Of a DNA stretch of 64,000 nucleotides, positions 1 through 7,831 are shown piece after piece; positions within the stretch are counted from its first letter, which is position 1, and the number at the start of each line of letters is the position of its first letter. Origin of the DNA: Kitasatospora sp. NBC_00374. GTDB lineage: Bacteria; Actinomycetota; Actinomycetes; Streptomycetales; Streptomycetaceae. A model generated the notes under the pieces. That model saw only the letters and a program-made list of their open reading frames with translations, was not told where the DNA came from and did not search any database. A program made the translations under genes and the position numbers. The DNA lies in contig NZ_CP107964.1 of NCBI RefSeq assembly GCF_041434935.1, forward strand, positions 2,852,001 through 2,916,000, in the 5' to 3' direction.

Positions 1-1262
1 CCACGCTGCCGAACTCGCTGGCCGGGCGCGACGTCCTGGGCCGCGGCCGGACCGGTTCCGGCAAGACCATCGCCTTCGGCCTCGCGCTGCTGGCCCGCAC
101 CGCCGGCCGCCGCGCCGAACCGCGCCAGCCGCTGGCCCTGGTGCTGGTCCCCACCCGCGAGCTCGCCCAGCAGGTCACCGAGGCGCTCACGCCGTACGCC
201 CACACGGTGCGGCTGCGGATCGCGACCGTGGTCGGCGGCATGTCGATCAGCCGCCAGGCGCAGGCGCTGCACCGCGGCGCCGAGGTGGTCGTGGCCACTC
301 CCGGCCGGCTCAAGGACCTCATCGAGCGGGGCGACTGCCGGCTCGACGAGGTGGCCGTCACCGTCCTGGACGAGGCCGACCAGATGGCGGACATGGGCTT
401 CCTGCCGCAGGTCACCGAGCTGCTGGAGCAGGTCGGCGCGGACGGGCAGACGATGCTGTTCTCCGCGACCCTGGACCGCAACGTGGACCGCCTGGTCCGG
501 CGCTTCCTGAAGGACCCGGTCACCCACTCGGTGGACCCGTCCGCCGCCGCCGTCAGCACCATGGAGCACCACGTCCTGCACGTGCAGAGCTCCGACAAGA
601 ACGCGGCCATCACGCACATCGCCGCCCGCGACGGCGGCGTGATCATGTTCACGGACACCAAGCACGGCGCGGACCGCCTGGTGCAGGACCTGCTGGCCAG
701 CGGCGTGCGCGCCGCGGCCCTGCACGGCGGCAAGTCGCAGCCGCAGCGGACCCGCACGCTGGAGCAGTTCCGCACCGGCGCCGTGACCGCGCTGGTCGCG
801 ACCAACGTCGCCGCCCGCGGCATCCACGTCGACGGCCTCGACCTGGTCGTCAACATCGACCCGCCGGGCGACCACAAGGACTACCTGCACCGCGGCGGCC
901 GCACCGCCCGGGCCGGCGAGTCCGGCACCGTGGTCACCCTGGTCCTGCCCAACCAGCGGCGCGAGGTCGCACGGCTGATGGCGACCGCGGGCATCACCCC
1001 GAACTCCGCCCGGGTGCACTCCACCGACCCGGAGCTGGCCCGGATCACCGGCGCCCGGGAGCCCAGCGGCGTCCCCGTGGTCATCCCCGACCCGGTGATC
1101 GAGCGCCCCCGCCGCTCGGCCGCCGCCAACCGCAACCGCCGCGGCCGCCCGGCCCACCTTGGCCGCGCCGCGGCCTCGGGCACCGGCGGCTCCTCGGGCG
1201 CCCGCCCCGGCGGAGCCCGCCGGACCGGCGGCGGCCACAGCAGCAGCCAGCAGCCCCGCTGA
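1..1262 (+). CDS. DEAD/DEAH-box ATP-dependent RNA helicase (5' end outside window)
   Basis: An ATP-dependent RNA helicase that unwinds or remodels RNA in the cytoplasm. The reading frame is already open at nt 3, so the true start lies upstream. Visible motifs in order are Walker A (GRTGSGKT), motif Ia (PTRELAQQ, about nt 147-170), DEAD at about nt 370-381, the SAT motif in LFSATLD, and the helicase-C region with ATNVAARGIHVDG and HRGGRTARAG. The last 60 or so residues form a basic Arg/Gly/Ser-rich tail, as in many actinobacterial cold-shock-type helicases, which probably adds nonspecific RNA binding. The family is certain. The individual helicase and the missing N-terminal Q motif cannot be judged from this fragment. 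Confidence 0.95.
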   Translation, partial: TLPNSLAGRDVLGRGRTGSGKTIAFGLALLARTAGRRAEPRQPLALVLVPTRELAQQVTEALTPYAHTVRLRIATVVGGMSISRQAQALHRGAEVVVATPGRLKDLIERGDCRLDEVAVTVLDEADQMADMGFLPQVTELLEQVGADGQTMLFSATLDRNVDRLVRRFLKDPVTHSVDPSAAAVSTMEHHVLHVQSSDKNAAITHIAARDGGVIMFTDTKHGADRLVQDLLASGVRAAALHGGKSQPQRTRTLEQFRTGAVTALVATNVAARGIHVDGLDLVVNIDPPGDHKDYLHRGGRTARAGESGTVVTLVLPNQRREVARLMATAGITPNSARVHSTDPELARITGAREPSGVPVVIPDPVIERPRRSAAANRNRRGRPAHLGRAAASGTGGSSGARPGGARRTGGGHSSSQQPR

Positions 1263-1492
1263 CACCCCTCAGCACCTGAACGGCCGCTCCCCGCACCGGG
1301 GGGCGGCCGTTCGCGGTTTCCGGAGCCACCCGAGTGCCCGCCCACCGGAAATGCCACACCAACGAGTGACCACCGCACCCCCGCCGCCGCACCCACCGAC
1401 CCCGCCCCCCCGGTACGACTACGAACGAAGCTTCGCGGCAGGCCGCTTCCCCCCCGGCGGACCACCGCCCGGGAGCACCGCGCCGCGCCCGG

Positions 1493-1664
1493 GAACCTGC
1501 CGTCATCCTCGCGGCCACCGCCCACGTGGTGGCCGACGAACTCGGCCTGCGCGCACCGGTCTTCGACCTCATGAACGCCTGCAACGGCCTACCTGGTCGG
1601 CATGTGCGGCTTCGCCAGCGGGGCCCGGCGCCGGAGTCGTCGTCGGCGAGTGGTGAGCCCGCCC
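1493..1664 (+). pseudogene. relic resembling the centre of a KAS III-type ketosynthase
   Basis: The plus frame through nt 1499-1590 reads AVILAATAHVVADELGL followed by APVFDLMNACNG. This resembles the region around the active-site cysteine of FabH-like enzymes, where the sequence usually continues into FLxGL. Here the continuation (AYLVGMCGFASGA) lies in the next frame, which implies a one-base frameshift, and nothing comparable precedes or follows. No start codon or ribosome binding site supports it. The identification rests only on a short motif, so it is a suggestion. Confidence 0.35.
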
Positions 1665-1732
1665 ACGGCCCAACCGTCCCCCTCCACCGCCGGAGCCCCC
1701 GTGAACCCCCAACCCCTGATCGCCCCCTGCCG

Positions 1733-1832
1733 TTGACCGACTGGCCGCCCGCACTCAGGGCGGTCCTGGAGTCCTTCCCCAAGGACGGGCCCGGCCGGGT
1801 CAACCTCTTCGGCACCCTCGCCCACCACCCCC
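1733..1832 (+). pseudogene. relic resembling the N-terminus of a carboxymuconolactone decarboxylase-like protein
   Basis: The plus frame reads LTDWPPALRAVLESFPKDG and then VNLFGTLAHHP. The latter is typical of the N-terminal part of the carboxymuconolactone decarboxylase/AhpD-like family, where NxFRTLAHHP precedes the catalytic helix. The similarity stops abruptly after HHP, and the frame continues as Arg/Pro-rich nonsense. The catalytic CxxC or ExxxxxxCxxxH motif is missing. This is a fragment, not a functional gene; the family assignment is from pattern recognition only. Confidence 0.3.
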
Positions 1833-2017
1833 GCCGGCGCAGGCCCGGCTCGGCCTCGCCCGGGTGGCCGAGCGGTTGCGCCACCACACCGGCAAGATCG
1901 TGCACGGCCTCCAGCCGCTCCCGGTCACCTGGTGACCGCCCGGGCCGGCCAGGCCCACCGCCACCGCCGGGCGGTGTGGCAGGATCGCGGGGGCCGCAGC
2001 CGAGGAGAGGGCACGAG

Positions 2018-2548
2018 ATGAGCGAGTGGACCGTGCACGGCAGCCGGCCGATCTACACCAGTCCCTGGGTGGGGCTCCACCTCGTGGACGTCGAACCTCC
2101 CGGCCACCCCCGCTACGGGCACCACGTGGTGAAGTGGGCGCCGGTCGCCGCCGCGGTCGTCCTCAACGACCGGGACGAGGTCCTGCTGATGTGGCGGCAC
2201 CGCTTCACCACCGACACCTGGAGCTGGGAGATCCCGGCCGGCATCGTCGAGGACGGCGAGAGCGTCGAGGCCGCCGCCGCCCGCGAGGTCGAGGAGGAGA
2301 CCGGCTGGCGGGTCTCCACACTCGAACCCCTGGCGTACATCCAGCCGATCGTCGGCATGTCCAACGCCGAGCACCACACCTTCCTCGCCCGCGACGCCGT
2401 CCACATCGGCCCGCCCGTCGACACCCACGAGGCCGACCGGATCGAGTGGATCCCGGTGGCCCGTCTCCAGGGCATGATCGACCGCCGCGAGATCGTCACC
2501 GGCGTCGCGGTCAGCGGCCTGCTCCAACTCCTGGCCCGCCGGGGCTAG
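2018..2548 (+). CDS. Nudix hydrolase
   Basis: A hydrolase of the Nudix superfamily, which cleaves nucleoside diphosphates linked to another moiety (for example ADP-ribose or sugar nucleotides) in the cytoplasm. The 176-residue product carries a Nudix box at about residues 75-97, beginning GIVEDGESVE and ending REVEEETGW, with all conserved Gly/Glu positions present. The ATG at 2018 is preceded by a GAGGAGAG ribosome binding site, so the longer upstream reading frame is not used. The tail (residues ~125-145) resembles ADP-ribose pyrophosphatase-type Nudix proteins, but substrate cannot be read from sequence. It stands alone between a decayed region and a tRNA gene. Confidence 0.9.
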   Translation: MSEWTVHGSRPIYTSPWVGLHLVDVEPPGHPRYGHHVVKWAPVAAAVVLNDRDEVLLMWRHRFTTDTWSWEIPAGIVEDGESVEAAAAREVEEETGWRVSTLEPLAYIQPIVGMSNAEHHTFLARDAVHIGPPVDTHEADRIEWIPVARLQGMIDRREIVTGVAVSGLLQLLARRG

Positions 2549-3052
2549 TTCCGGCACTCCCGGGCCTCGAGACACCCGTGGGGCGACACCCGCCACCAGT
2601 GACGTCGCCGTCACCGCCCTCGGCCGCCCCCCGCGCCGTGCCGACCGCGCAGACCGGCGGCCGTGGGTCCTGCTCGTCGCGTCACCCGGTCGAACGTGCA
2701 CGGCGGACGGCGGTCCGAAACCGTCTGCGCCCACAGTGCCTGAGCCTGCCCGAACTCAACCGAGTGGTTGAAATCCAGGGGGCAACCACTTCGAAGGCTG
2801 CTGGGATTGCACCGTCATCACGCGGCGGCTCAGGTCGAACGGCGGCCTTCCCCTCGGATCGCGGCTGCCACGGCGGATACCCCAGTCGTGAATTCGCCGA
2901 GCCGCCGACGAGTCGTTCTTCGTCAGCTGCGGATCAAGCGCAGTCTCGACGCTCTGGAGGTTCGGTGGGACCGGGCTCGGGCGGCCGGAGGTCCTGCGCC
3001 TCCGTCGGCCCCTGGGAGTTGATCTCCCGAATATCCCCGTCGGACACGGAAA
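2549..3052. other. ~500-bp gene-free stretch downstream of the Nudix gene
   Basis: No convincing gene on either strand. The short reading frames here are Arg/Pro-rich and lack ribosome binding sites. The only recognisable element is a near-copy of the tRNA-Val 3' end at 2708-2736 (listed separately). Confidence 0.5.
2708..2736 (+). repeat. inverted near-copy of the tRNA-Val 3' end (att-like)
   Basis: Twenty-eight of 29 bases match the T-stem/loop, acceptor 3' strand and first flanking bases of the tRNA-Val gene at 3099-3127, but on the opposite strand. The single difference is a T-to-C change in the T-loop. Duplicated tRNA 3' ends are the usual scars of tyrosine-recombinase integration into tRNA genes. 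Here the two copies face each other, which would fit an old attachment site rearranged by inversion. No integrase gene is present. Confidence 0.6.
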
Positions 3053-3082
3053 GGGCCCCGAACCGATCATGGTTCGGAGCCC
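3053..3082 (-). terminator. stem-loop downstream of tRNA-Val
   Basis: Arms GGGCCCCGAACC and GGTTCGGAGCCC flank a 6-nt loop (GATCAT), with one mismatch. The stem-loop lies about 20 bp beyond the 3' end of the tRNA on its transcribed strand, where a terminator is expected. Confidence 0.6.
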
Positions 3083-3101
3083 TCGTACTGGTCACGACCT
3101 G

Positions 3102-3173
3102 TGGGCGCAGACGGTTTCGAACCGCCGACATCCGCCTTGTAAGGGCGGCGCTCTACCGCTGAGCTATGCGCCC
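3102..3173 (-). tRNA. tRNA-Val (anticodon TAC)
   Basis: Reverse-strand sequence folds into a complete 72-nt cloverleaf. The acceptor is GGGCGCA/TGCGCCC with discriminator A, the D arm is GCTC...GAGC, the anticodon stem CCGCC/GGCGG has loop CTTACAA, and the T arm is GGCGG/CCGTC around TTCGAAA. Anticodon TAC reads valine GUA codons. No encoded CCA. A stem-loop follows it. Its 3' end is duplicated in inverted orientation about 390 bp away. Confidence 0.93.
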
Positions 3174-3347
3174 GCGCGTCACGTCCACCGGTGTCCGGCG
3201 GCACGACGACAGCCAAGAGTACCTGGTCCGGCGCCCCGCTCGCCGCCCCCTTGCGCGCGGGCCGCCACCCGGGGGTGCCGGTCGGGGGTGGAGATCGGGA
3301 AGAATGGGCAGTGGATCAGGCGTGCGGGGCCGAAGAGGGAGCGCGGT

Positions 3348-4601
3348 GTGAGGGTGGCCGGCGGTGGCGGCGGGCGGGGTGGCTGGTGGCGCCGGGGCGA
3401 GGGCCAGCGGGCGGACGCGAAGGCCGCCCGTGATGCCGCACAGGAGGCCTTCTACGAGCTGGACTCCACCCAGCGCGAGGTGCAGCTGGCGGTGGAGACG
3501 GTCCGCGCCGTCGAGGACGAGCAGACCGCGCGCCGGACGGTGGCGGACTACCAGCAGATCGCGGCCCGGGTGGACGAGGTGACCGTCGGCTATCTGGCCG
3601 CGCTGGACGCCCATGACCTGGAGGCCGAGGAGCTGGAGTCCTCGGCCGCCGCCCGTGCCCGGCAGGGGCTTGAGCAGGCGCAGCGTCAGCTGCAGGCCGC
3701 CAGGTCGGAGCTGTCGGGTTTCCTGACCAGGCTGCAGCCGCTGGTGGACCGGGCCGAGGCCCAGCTGATGAAGGTGACCCCGGCGGTCGAGCAGGCGAAG
3801 CGGGCGCTGCTGGGTGCGACGACGGCGCTGGAGTCGGTCCGGGCGGCGGGGATGCGGGCGGACGACCTGGCGGCCCGGCTGGCGGAGCTGGCCCCGGAAC
3901 TGACCCGGCTGAACGAGGGCGCCGGCAGGCACGGGGTGCCGGACACCCTGCGGCGGGCCGAGGACGTGCAGCGGCGGGCGGAGGCGGTCCGGACGGCTGC
4001 GGAGCAGTTGCCGGAGCGGGCGCGGGAGATCGACCGCCGGGTGGGCAGTCTGCGGACCCGGATCCAGGCGCTGGAGACCAGGTCGGAGGCGGTGGAGCCG
4101 GCGTTGAGCGAGCTGCGGCGCCGCTTCAGCCTGGCCTGTTGGCAGGATCTGCAGCACGTCCCGGCGCAGATCCCGGAGGCGGTGCGGACGGCGCGGGGCA
4201 AGCTCGCGGAGGCGGTCCGGGCCCGGGACGAGCAGCGCTGGCCGGACGCGACGGCGGCGATCGGCACGGTGCGGGCGCTGCTGGACACGGCGGAGGGCTC
4301 GGTCTCGGCCGTGACCGACCGGCTCCGGCAGCTGAACGACGTGGAGCACAGCCCCCAGCAGGAGATCGACCGGGCCCGGTTCGCGCTGCGCGACGCCCAG
4401 CGGCTGGCGATGTCGGGGCGGCAGACGCCGGACCCGCGGCATGCGGCGCCGCTGGACGCCGCGGTCGCTCGGCTGGACCGGGCGGTGGCGCAGTTGGAGG
4501 AGGCGGGCCGGCATCCGGACTACTGGCATTTCCTGACCGAGCTGGCGGCGGTGCGGGAGAAGGCGGCCGAGGTGGTCGCGATGATCCGGGGCAGCCACTG
4601 A
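3348..4601 (+). CDS. large coiled-coil protein of unknown function
   Basis: I do not recognise a named family with certainty. The 417-residue product begins at GTG 3348, preceded 8 nt upstream by GAAGAGGGA. A short Gly/Arg/Trp segment (residues ~3-20) is followed by almost continuous Ala/Glu/Gln/Arg-rich helix with heptad character, i.e. long coiled coil. No membrane segment, signal peptide or catalytic motif is visible. Similar-looking proteins occur in many Streptomyces genomes as conserved hypotheticals. The role could be structural or scaffolding, but that is inference from composition alone. Confidence 0.7.
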   Translation: MRVAGGGGGRGGWWRRGEGQRADAKAARDAAQEAFYELDSTQREVQLAVETVRAVEDEQTARRTVADYQQIAARVDEVTVGYLAALDAHDLEAEELESSAAARARQGLEQAQRQLQAARSELSGFLTRLQPLVDRAEAQLMKVTPAVEQAKRALLGATTALESVRAAGMRADDLAARLAELAPELTRLNEGAGRHGVPDTLRRAEDVQRRAEAVRTAAEQLPERAREIDRRVGSLRTRIQALETRSEAVEPALSELRRRFSLACWQDLQHVPAQIPEAVRTARGKLAEAVRARDEQRWPDATAAIGTVRALLDTAEGSVSAVTDRLRQLNDVEHSPQQEIDRARFALRDAQRLAMSGRQTPDPRHAAPLDAAVARLDRAVAQLEEAGRHPDYWHFLTELAAVREKAAEVVAMIRGSH

Positions 4602-4642
4602 TCCCGGGCAAGCCCACCCCTACCCGCCGGTAACTTAGTTGC

Positions 4643-4648
4643 TAGAGT
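4643..4648 (+). promoter_or_regulatory. -10 box TAGAGT of a probable leaderless mRNA
   Basis: TAGAGT ends six bases before the ATG at 4655, and no Shine-Dalgarno sequence precedes that ATG. This spacing puts the transcription start on or next to the start codon. Confidence 0.5.
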
Positions 4649-4654
4649 TGCCCC

Positions 4655-5137
4655 ATGGCACGAAAGCGCAAGATCACCGCGTCCACCTTCAGACGCGTGC
4701 TCACCATCTGGCCGCCGTTCCTGTTCGCCGGCATCCGGGTCCTCGCGGTCAGCCCCGACTTCCGGACGGCGAAGGTCCGGCTCCGCCTGGGGCGGCTCAA
4801 CCGCAACTACGTCGGCACCCACTTCGGCGGCTCGATCTTCGCGATGACCGACCCGTTCTGGATGCTGCTGGTGATGCAGAACCTCGGCCCGGACTACCTG
4901 GTCTGGGACAGCGCCGCCGAGATCGAGTTCGTCGCGCCCGGCCGGGGCGACGTCTTCGCCGACTTCCACCTCACCGACGACCGGCTGGCCGAGATCCGCG
5001 AGCTGACCGCCGAGGGCAAGAAGGCCCTGGTCTGGTTCGACACCGAGGTGCTCGGGTCGGACGGCACGGTGGTGGCGCGGGTCCGCAAGCAGATCTACGT
5101 CCGGGAGAAGCGGCGCCCGGAGCCTTCCGCCGGCTGA
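4655..5137 (+). CDS. DUF4442 (hotdog-fold thioesterase-like) protein
   Basis: A 160-residue protein of the DUF4442 family, which belongs to the hotdog-fold superfamily of acyl-CoA/ACP thioesterases and related enzymes. Typical features are IWPPFLFAGIRV near residue 20, the central YVGTHFGGSIFAMTDPFWM segment (about residues 50-70), and the strand pair VWDSAAEIEFVAPG. Substrate is unknown. The start follows a TAGAGT -10 box without a ribosome binding site, pointing to a leaderless transcript. The FmdB-like gene begins 19 bp downstream with its own promoter-like element. Confidence 0.8.
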   Translation: MARKRKITASTFRRVLTIWPPFLFAGIRVLAVSPDFRTAKVRLRLGRLNRNYVGTHFGGSIFAMTDPFWMLLVMQNLGPDYLVWDSAAEIEFVAPGRGDVFADFHLTDDRLAEIRELTAEGKKALVWFDTEVLGSDGTVVARVRKQIYVREKRRPEPSAG

Positions 5138-5156
5138 ACCTGGGTACCCTGCGGGT

Positions 5157-5375
5157 ATGCCTCGCTACGACTTCCGCTGCCGCTCCTGCGGAGCCACCTT
5201 CGAACTCCGCCGCGCCATGGCCCAGGCCAACGACCCGGCGGTCTGCCCCGAGGGCCACACCGACACCACGAAGCTGCTCTCCACGGTGGCCGTGACCGGG
5301 GGCGCCGCGTCCTCCGCGGCCCCGGCCGCCCCGAGCGGCGGCGGAGGCTGCTGCGGAGGCGGCTGCTGCGGCTGA
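5157..5375 (+). CDS. FmdB-family small zinc-ribbon protein
   Basis: A 72-residue protein with the FmdB/CxxC zinc-ribbon signature: MPRYDFRCRSCG with C8 and C11, and the second half site VCPEGH (C30, H34). It ends in a Gly/Cys-rich tail GGGGCCGGGCCG, a common ending of actinobacterial FmdB proteins. The family is named from formamidase operons, and its function is unproven (putative regulatory or metal-binding). A TACCCT -10-like box ends 6 nt before the ATG, again suggesting leaderless translation. A strong terminator follows. Confidence 0.85.
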   Translation: MPRYDFRCRSCGATFELRRAMAQANDPAVCPEGHTDTTKLLSTVAVTGGAASSAAPAAPSGGGGCCGGGCCG

Positions 5376-5403
5376 TCCCGCCAGCGGCCGGGCCGACAGG
5401 CAC

Positions 5404-5446
5404 GACACCGCCCCCGGCAGGAGAGCCTGCCGGGGGCGGCGGTGTC
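5404..5446. terminator. strong bidirectional stem-loop
   Basis: Left arm 5404-5421 and right arm beginning at 5426 pair around a 4-base loop in a long GC-rich hairpin. It separates the FmdB gene from the minus-strand genes that follow and could stop transcription from either side. Confidence 0.75.
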
Positions 5447-5467
5447 GGTCGGCCGAACCGTCGTGGA

Positions 5468-5715
5468 TCAGCGCTCGTCGGCGGTACGCCGGCGGGCCGC
5501 CACGACCAGGCCGGCGCCGAGGGCGAGGGCCGCGACGGAGCCGCCGAGCTCCCACGGAAGCCCCTCGCCGCCGCCGGTGGAGGCCAGCACCGCGGAGGAG
5601 TCGGTGGTGGCGTCGGTGCGCCCGGTCGCTCGCCGCCGCCGGTGTTCTGCGCGGCCGCCTCGTTCGCCTTGTCCTTCGCCGCGGCCTCGAATCGCGGAGA
5701 CCCAGGCGAGATTCA
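5468..5715 (-). pseudogene. frameshifted 3' remnant of a sortase-anchored surface protein
   Basis: The minus frame ends in a classical cell-wall sorting signal: LASTG, then a hydrophobic helix (GGSVAALALGAGLVVAA) and the positive tail RRRTADER. LAxTG is the form used by class E sortases in streptomycetes. Immediately upstream, the plausible continuation KDKANEAAAQNTGGGE lies in a different frame, so the stalk and the anchor are separated by a frameshift near nt 5625. No signal peptide or start with ribosome binding site exists upstream. This is therefore the broken C-terminus of a once longer exported protein. Confidence 0.55.
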
Positions 5716-5773
5716 TCGGCAAACCTGATCTTCGTGAGAGGTTCGTGAACCCCCACCAGATGTCTACCGGCCG

Positions 5774-6616
5774 TCAGACCCGGACGGAGGCACCCGCCCT
5801 GACCCTGGCCAGGATCTGACGGACGATCTCCTCGCCCGCCGAGACACCGATCCGGTTGAGCGCCGTGACACCGGGCGCCGTCCAGTTGGTCTCGGCGAGT
5901 TCGCCGTGGCCGGGGCGCCAGCCGTGGTCCGCGGCGAGCAGCAGCTCCGCGTCGAGCAGCGAGTCGCCGGCGGAGAGCACGGTGGCGGCGCCCGTCCGGC
6001 GCTCGACCTCGGCCAGGGCCGCGCTCTTGGTGAGCGGGGACGGCACGGCGTACACCTTGCGGCCCTGGAGCGAGACGGTCCAGCCGCGCTCCTCGCACCA
6101 GCCGGTCAGCTCGGCCAGCCAGCCGTCGGGCAGCTCGGCGCGTTCGACCACCAGGTAGGCGAAGAGGTCCTCGGCGACCCGGCGCTTGTGGGTCCACTCC
6201 GGGTCGGCGGTGATCGCCAGGTGTTCGACCACCTCGGCCAGCGGGGCGCAGGAGGCGGCCAGCCGGGCACCCACCTCGGCCTGCCAGTCCTCGTCCGGCA
6301 CGCCGTTGACCAGCAGGTGGCCGCCGTTGGCGCAGATCGCGTACTCGGGGATCCAGCCGGGCGTCGGGCCGGGCAGGTGGACCCGCTCGTACTGCGCGCG
6401 GGTGCGGGTGGTGGCGGGGACGAAGGCGGCCAGGGTGGTCAGCTCGACCAGCAGCTCGGCGGCGTCCTCGGTCATGAAGGAGAGCGCCCGACCGTCGTGC
6501 ACCTCCACCGCGAGCAGCCGGGGGGCCAGCCGGTCGGGCATCTCCAGGGCCAGCGCCCGGTTGGAGTAGATCAGGGTGCGGTCGAGGTCGCTCGCCACCA
6601 GGAACCGGCTGTCCAT
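5774..6616 (-). CDS. HAD-superfamily hydrolase of the Ter biosynthetic module
   Basis: A 280-residue cytoplasmic haloacid-dehalogenase-fold phosphatase. Motif I is DLDRT (residues 10-14, nucleophile D10, acid D12), the conserved lysine lies in PLTKS, and motif IV is SAGDSLLDAE. The long middle segment with WIPEYAICANGGHLLVNG is a C2-type cap. Its ATG overlaps the stop of the StiP-like gene by one base (TGATG), so the two are translationally coupled. In Ter-type stress clusters such HAD enzymes accompany a phosphoribosyltransferase and a CitE-like aldolase and are thought to help make a nucleoside-like metabolite. The actual substrate is unknown. Confidence 0.85.
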   Translation of the reverse strand: MDSRFLVASDLDRTLIYSNRALALEMPDRLAPRLLAVEVHDGRALSFMTEDAAELLVELTTLAAFVPATTRTRAQYERVHLPGPTPGWIPEYAICANGGHLLVNGVPDEDWQAEVGARLAASCAPLAEVVEHLAITADPEWTHKRRVAEDLFAYLVVERAELPDGWLAELTGWCEERGWTVSLQGRKVYAVPSPLTKSAALAEVERRTGAATVLSAGDSLLDAELLLAADHGWRPGHGELAETNWTAPGVTALNRIGVSAGEEIVRQILARVRAGASVRV

Positions 6617-7782
6617 CAGTTGTCCTCCGCTCGCACTGCCGTCCCGTCGGCGCCGGTGGCGCCCCGGGTGTAGCGGGGGTGGATCAGGCCCACGCAGGAG
6701 TACGGCAGCCCGTCCACCTCCTCCACGGGTACGCCCCGCTGGTCGGCCAGCAGCCGGACGTGGTCCAGGTCCGCGCCGGCGCCGCGCCGGGCCAGCACCC
6801 GCCAGGGCACCCGCCGCAGCATGACCCGGGTGGTCTCGCCGACGCCCGGCTTGACCAGGTTGACGTTGTCGATGCCGTACTCGGCGCTGATCCGCTCGAC
6901 CGCGGCCCAGCCCTCCCAGGTGGGAGTGCGGTCCTCGGCGGCGAGCCGGCCGGCGGCGGCCTCGGCGGCCTCACGGACGGCGGCGAAGCGCTCGACGACG
7001 GCGGCCACGAACGCCCGGGAGACGTCCGCGCCGCCCAGCTCGCGGTAGTACTTGGCGCCGTGGAACTCGTTCGGGCCGATCAGGTCGTCGCGCAGCACGG
7101 TGCGCGAGATCAGGCCGGAGACGGTCGAGTTGAGGCAGGCCGAGGGGATCAGGAAGTCGTCCCGGGTGCCGTAGGTGCGCACGCAGCCGCCCGGGTCGGC
7201 GAGTACCGCGAGGTCCGGGTCGAACCCGGTGCCCCGCAGGGCGTCGGAAAGCTCGCGGGTGATCGCGCCCTTGCCCGTCCAGCCGTCGACGAAGACGACC
7301 GTGCCGGCGTCGTGGTGGGCGGCCAGGTACCGCAGGGCCACCTGGTCGATGCCGCGGCCGCGGACGATGGACACGGTGTAGTGCGGGGCGTCGATGCCGT
7401 GCGCGAACTCCAGCCAGCGGCGGATCAGGATGCCCACCGGCGTGCCGGCCCGGGCCAGCGAGGCCAGCACCAGGGTGCGGCCGCGCTCGCGCACCAGGGT
7501 CTCGGCGACCGTGCCGACGGCCAGCGCGATCCGCTCGGCCGAGGCGGTCAGCGCCTGCTGGAACAGCTCCTGGTACTCGGGGCTGGGCTGGTACTCGACC
7601 GGCAGTGACTCGGCGTAGTGGGCACCGCCCGACTGCACGGCCTCCTCGCGCTCCTCGGTCGGGGCCTCCAGCGGGACCTCGGAGAGGTCCTTGAGCAGCC
7701 AGGTGACGTCCTGCGCCGGGTACGAGGAGAACGCCGGTCCGTGCAGGGGCGGCGAGCTGGTCAGATTGGTCTCAGTGATCAT
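6616..7782 (-). CDS. StiP-like cysteine protease/PELOTA-domain protein (Ter cluster)
   Basis: A 388-residue protein matching the StiP (CPRT) family found in tellurium-resistance-type operons. Recognisable stretches are VLASLARAGTPVGILIRRWL, HYTVSIVRGRGID, the FVDGWTGKGAI segment and the C-terminal CVGLIHPRYTRG. Family analyses describe a cysteine-protease-like domain plus a C-terminal PELOTA-like RNA-binding region; I cannot verify catalytic residues by eye. The gene lies 49 bp after the phosphoribosyltransferase gene and overlaps the HAD gene by one base, so all are probably co-transcribed with the aldolase. Its biochemical role is still unproven. Confidence 0.8.
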   Translation of the reverse strand: MITETNLTSSPPLHGPAFSSYPAQDVTWLLKDLSEVPLEAPTEEREEAVQSGGAHYAESLPVEYQPSPEYQELFQQALTASAERIALAVGTVAETLVRERGRTLVLASLARAGTPVGILIRRWLEFAHGIDAPHYTVSIVRGRGIDQVALRYLAAHHDAGTVVFVDGWTGKGAITRELSDALRGTGFDPDLAVLADPGGCVRTYGTRDDFLIPSACLNSTVSGLISRTVLRDDLIGPNEFHGAKYYRELGGADVSRAFVAAVVERFAAVREAAEAAAGRLAAEDRTPTWEGWAAVERISAEYGIDNVNLVKPGVGETTRVMLRRVPWRVLARRGAGADLDHVRLLADQRGVPVEEVDGLPYSCVGLIHPRYTRGATGADGTAVRAEDN

Positions 7783-7831
7783 GCCGGCCTTCGGTGGGGG
7801 TGCTCAGCTTGCATGGTGGTGCAGCGAGGCG

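Larger units (their letters stand above)
1263..2017. other. 755-bp non-coding stretch with decayed gene fragments
   Basis: No intact gene is visible between the helicase and the Nudix gene. Two short stretches translate to protein-family-like sequence but are broken by frame changes and lack starts (listed separately). A third fragment around nt 1860-1935 reads in yet another frame as an Ala/Arg/His-rich tail ending in a stop. Nucleotide composition stays high in GC. The stretch looks like eroded coding DNA rather than a regulatory region. Confidence 0.5.

Noticed and set aside
2737..3098. An integrase or excisionase remnant between the two tRNA-Val 3'-end copies
   Set aside because: All frames were read; none shows recombinase motifs such as R..HxxR..Y.
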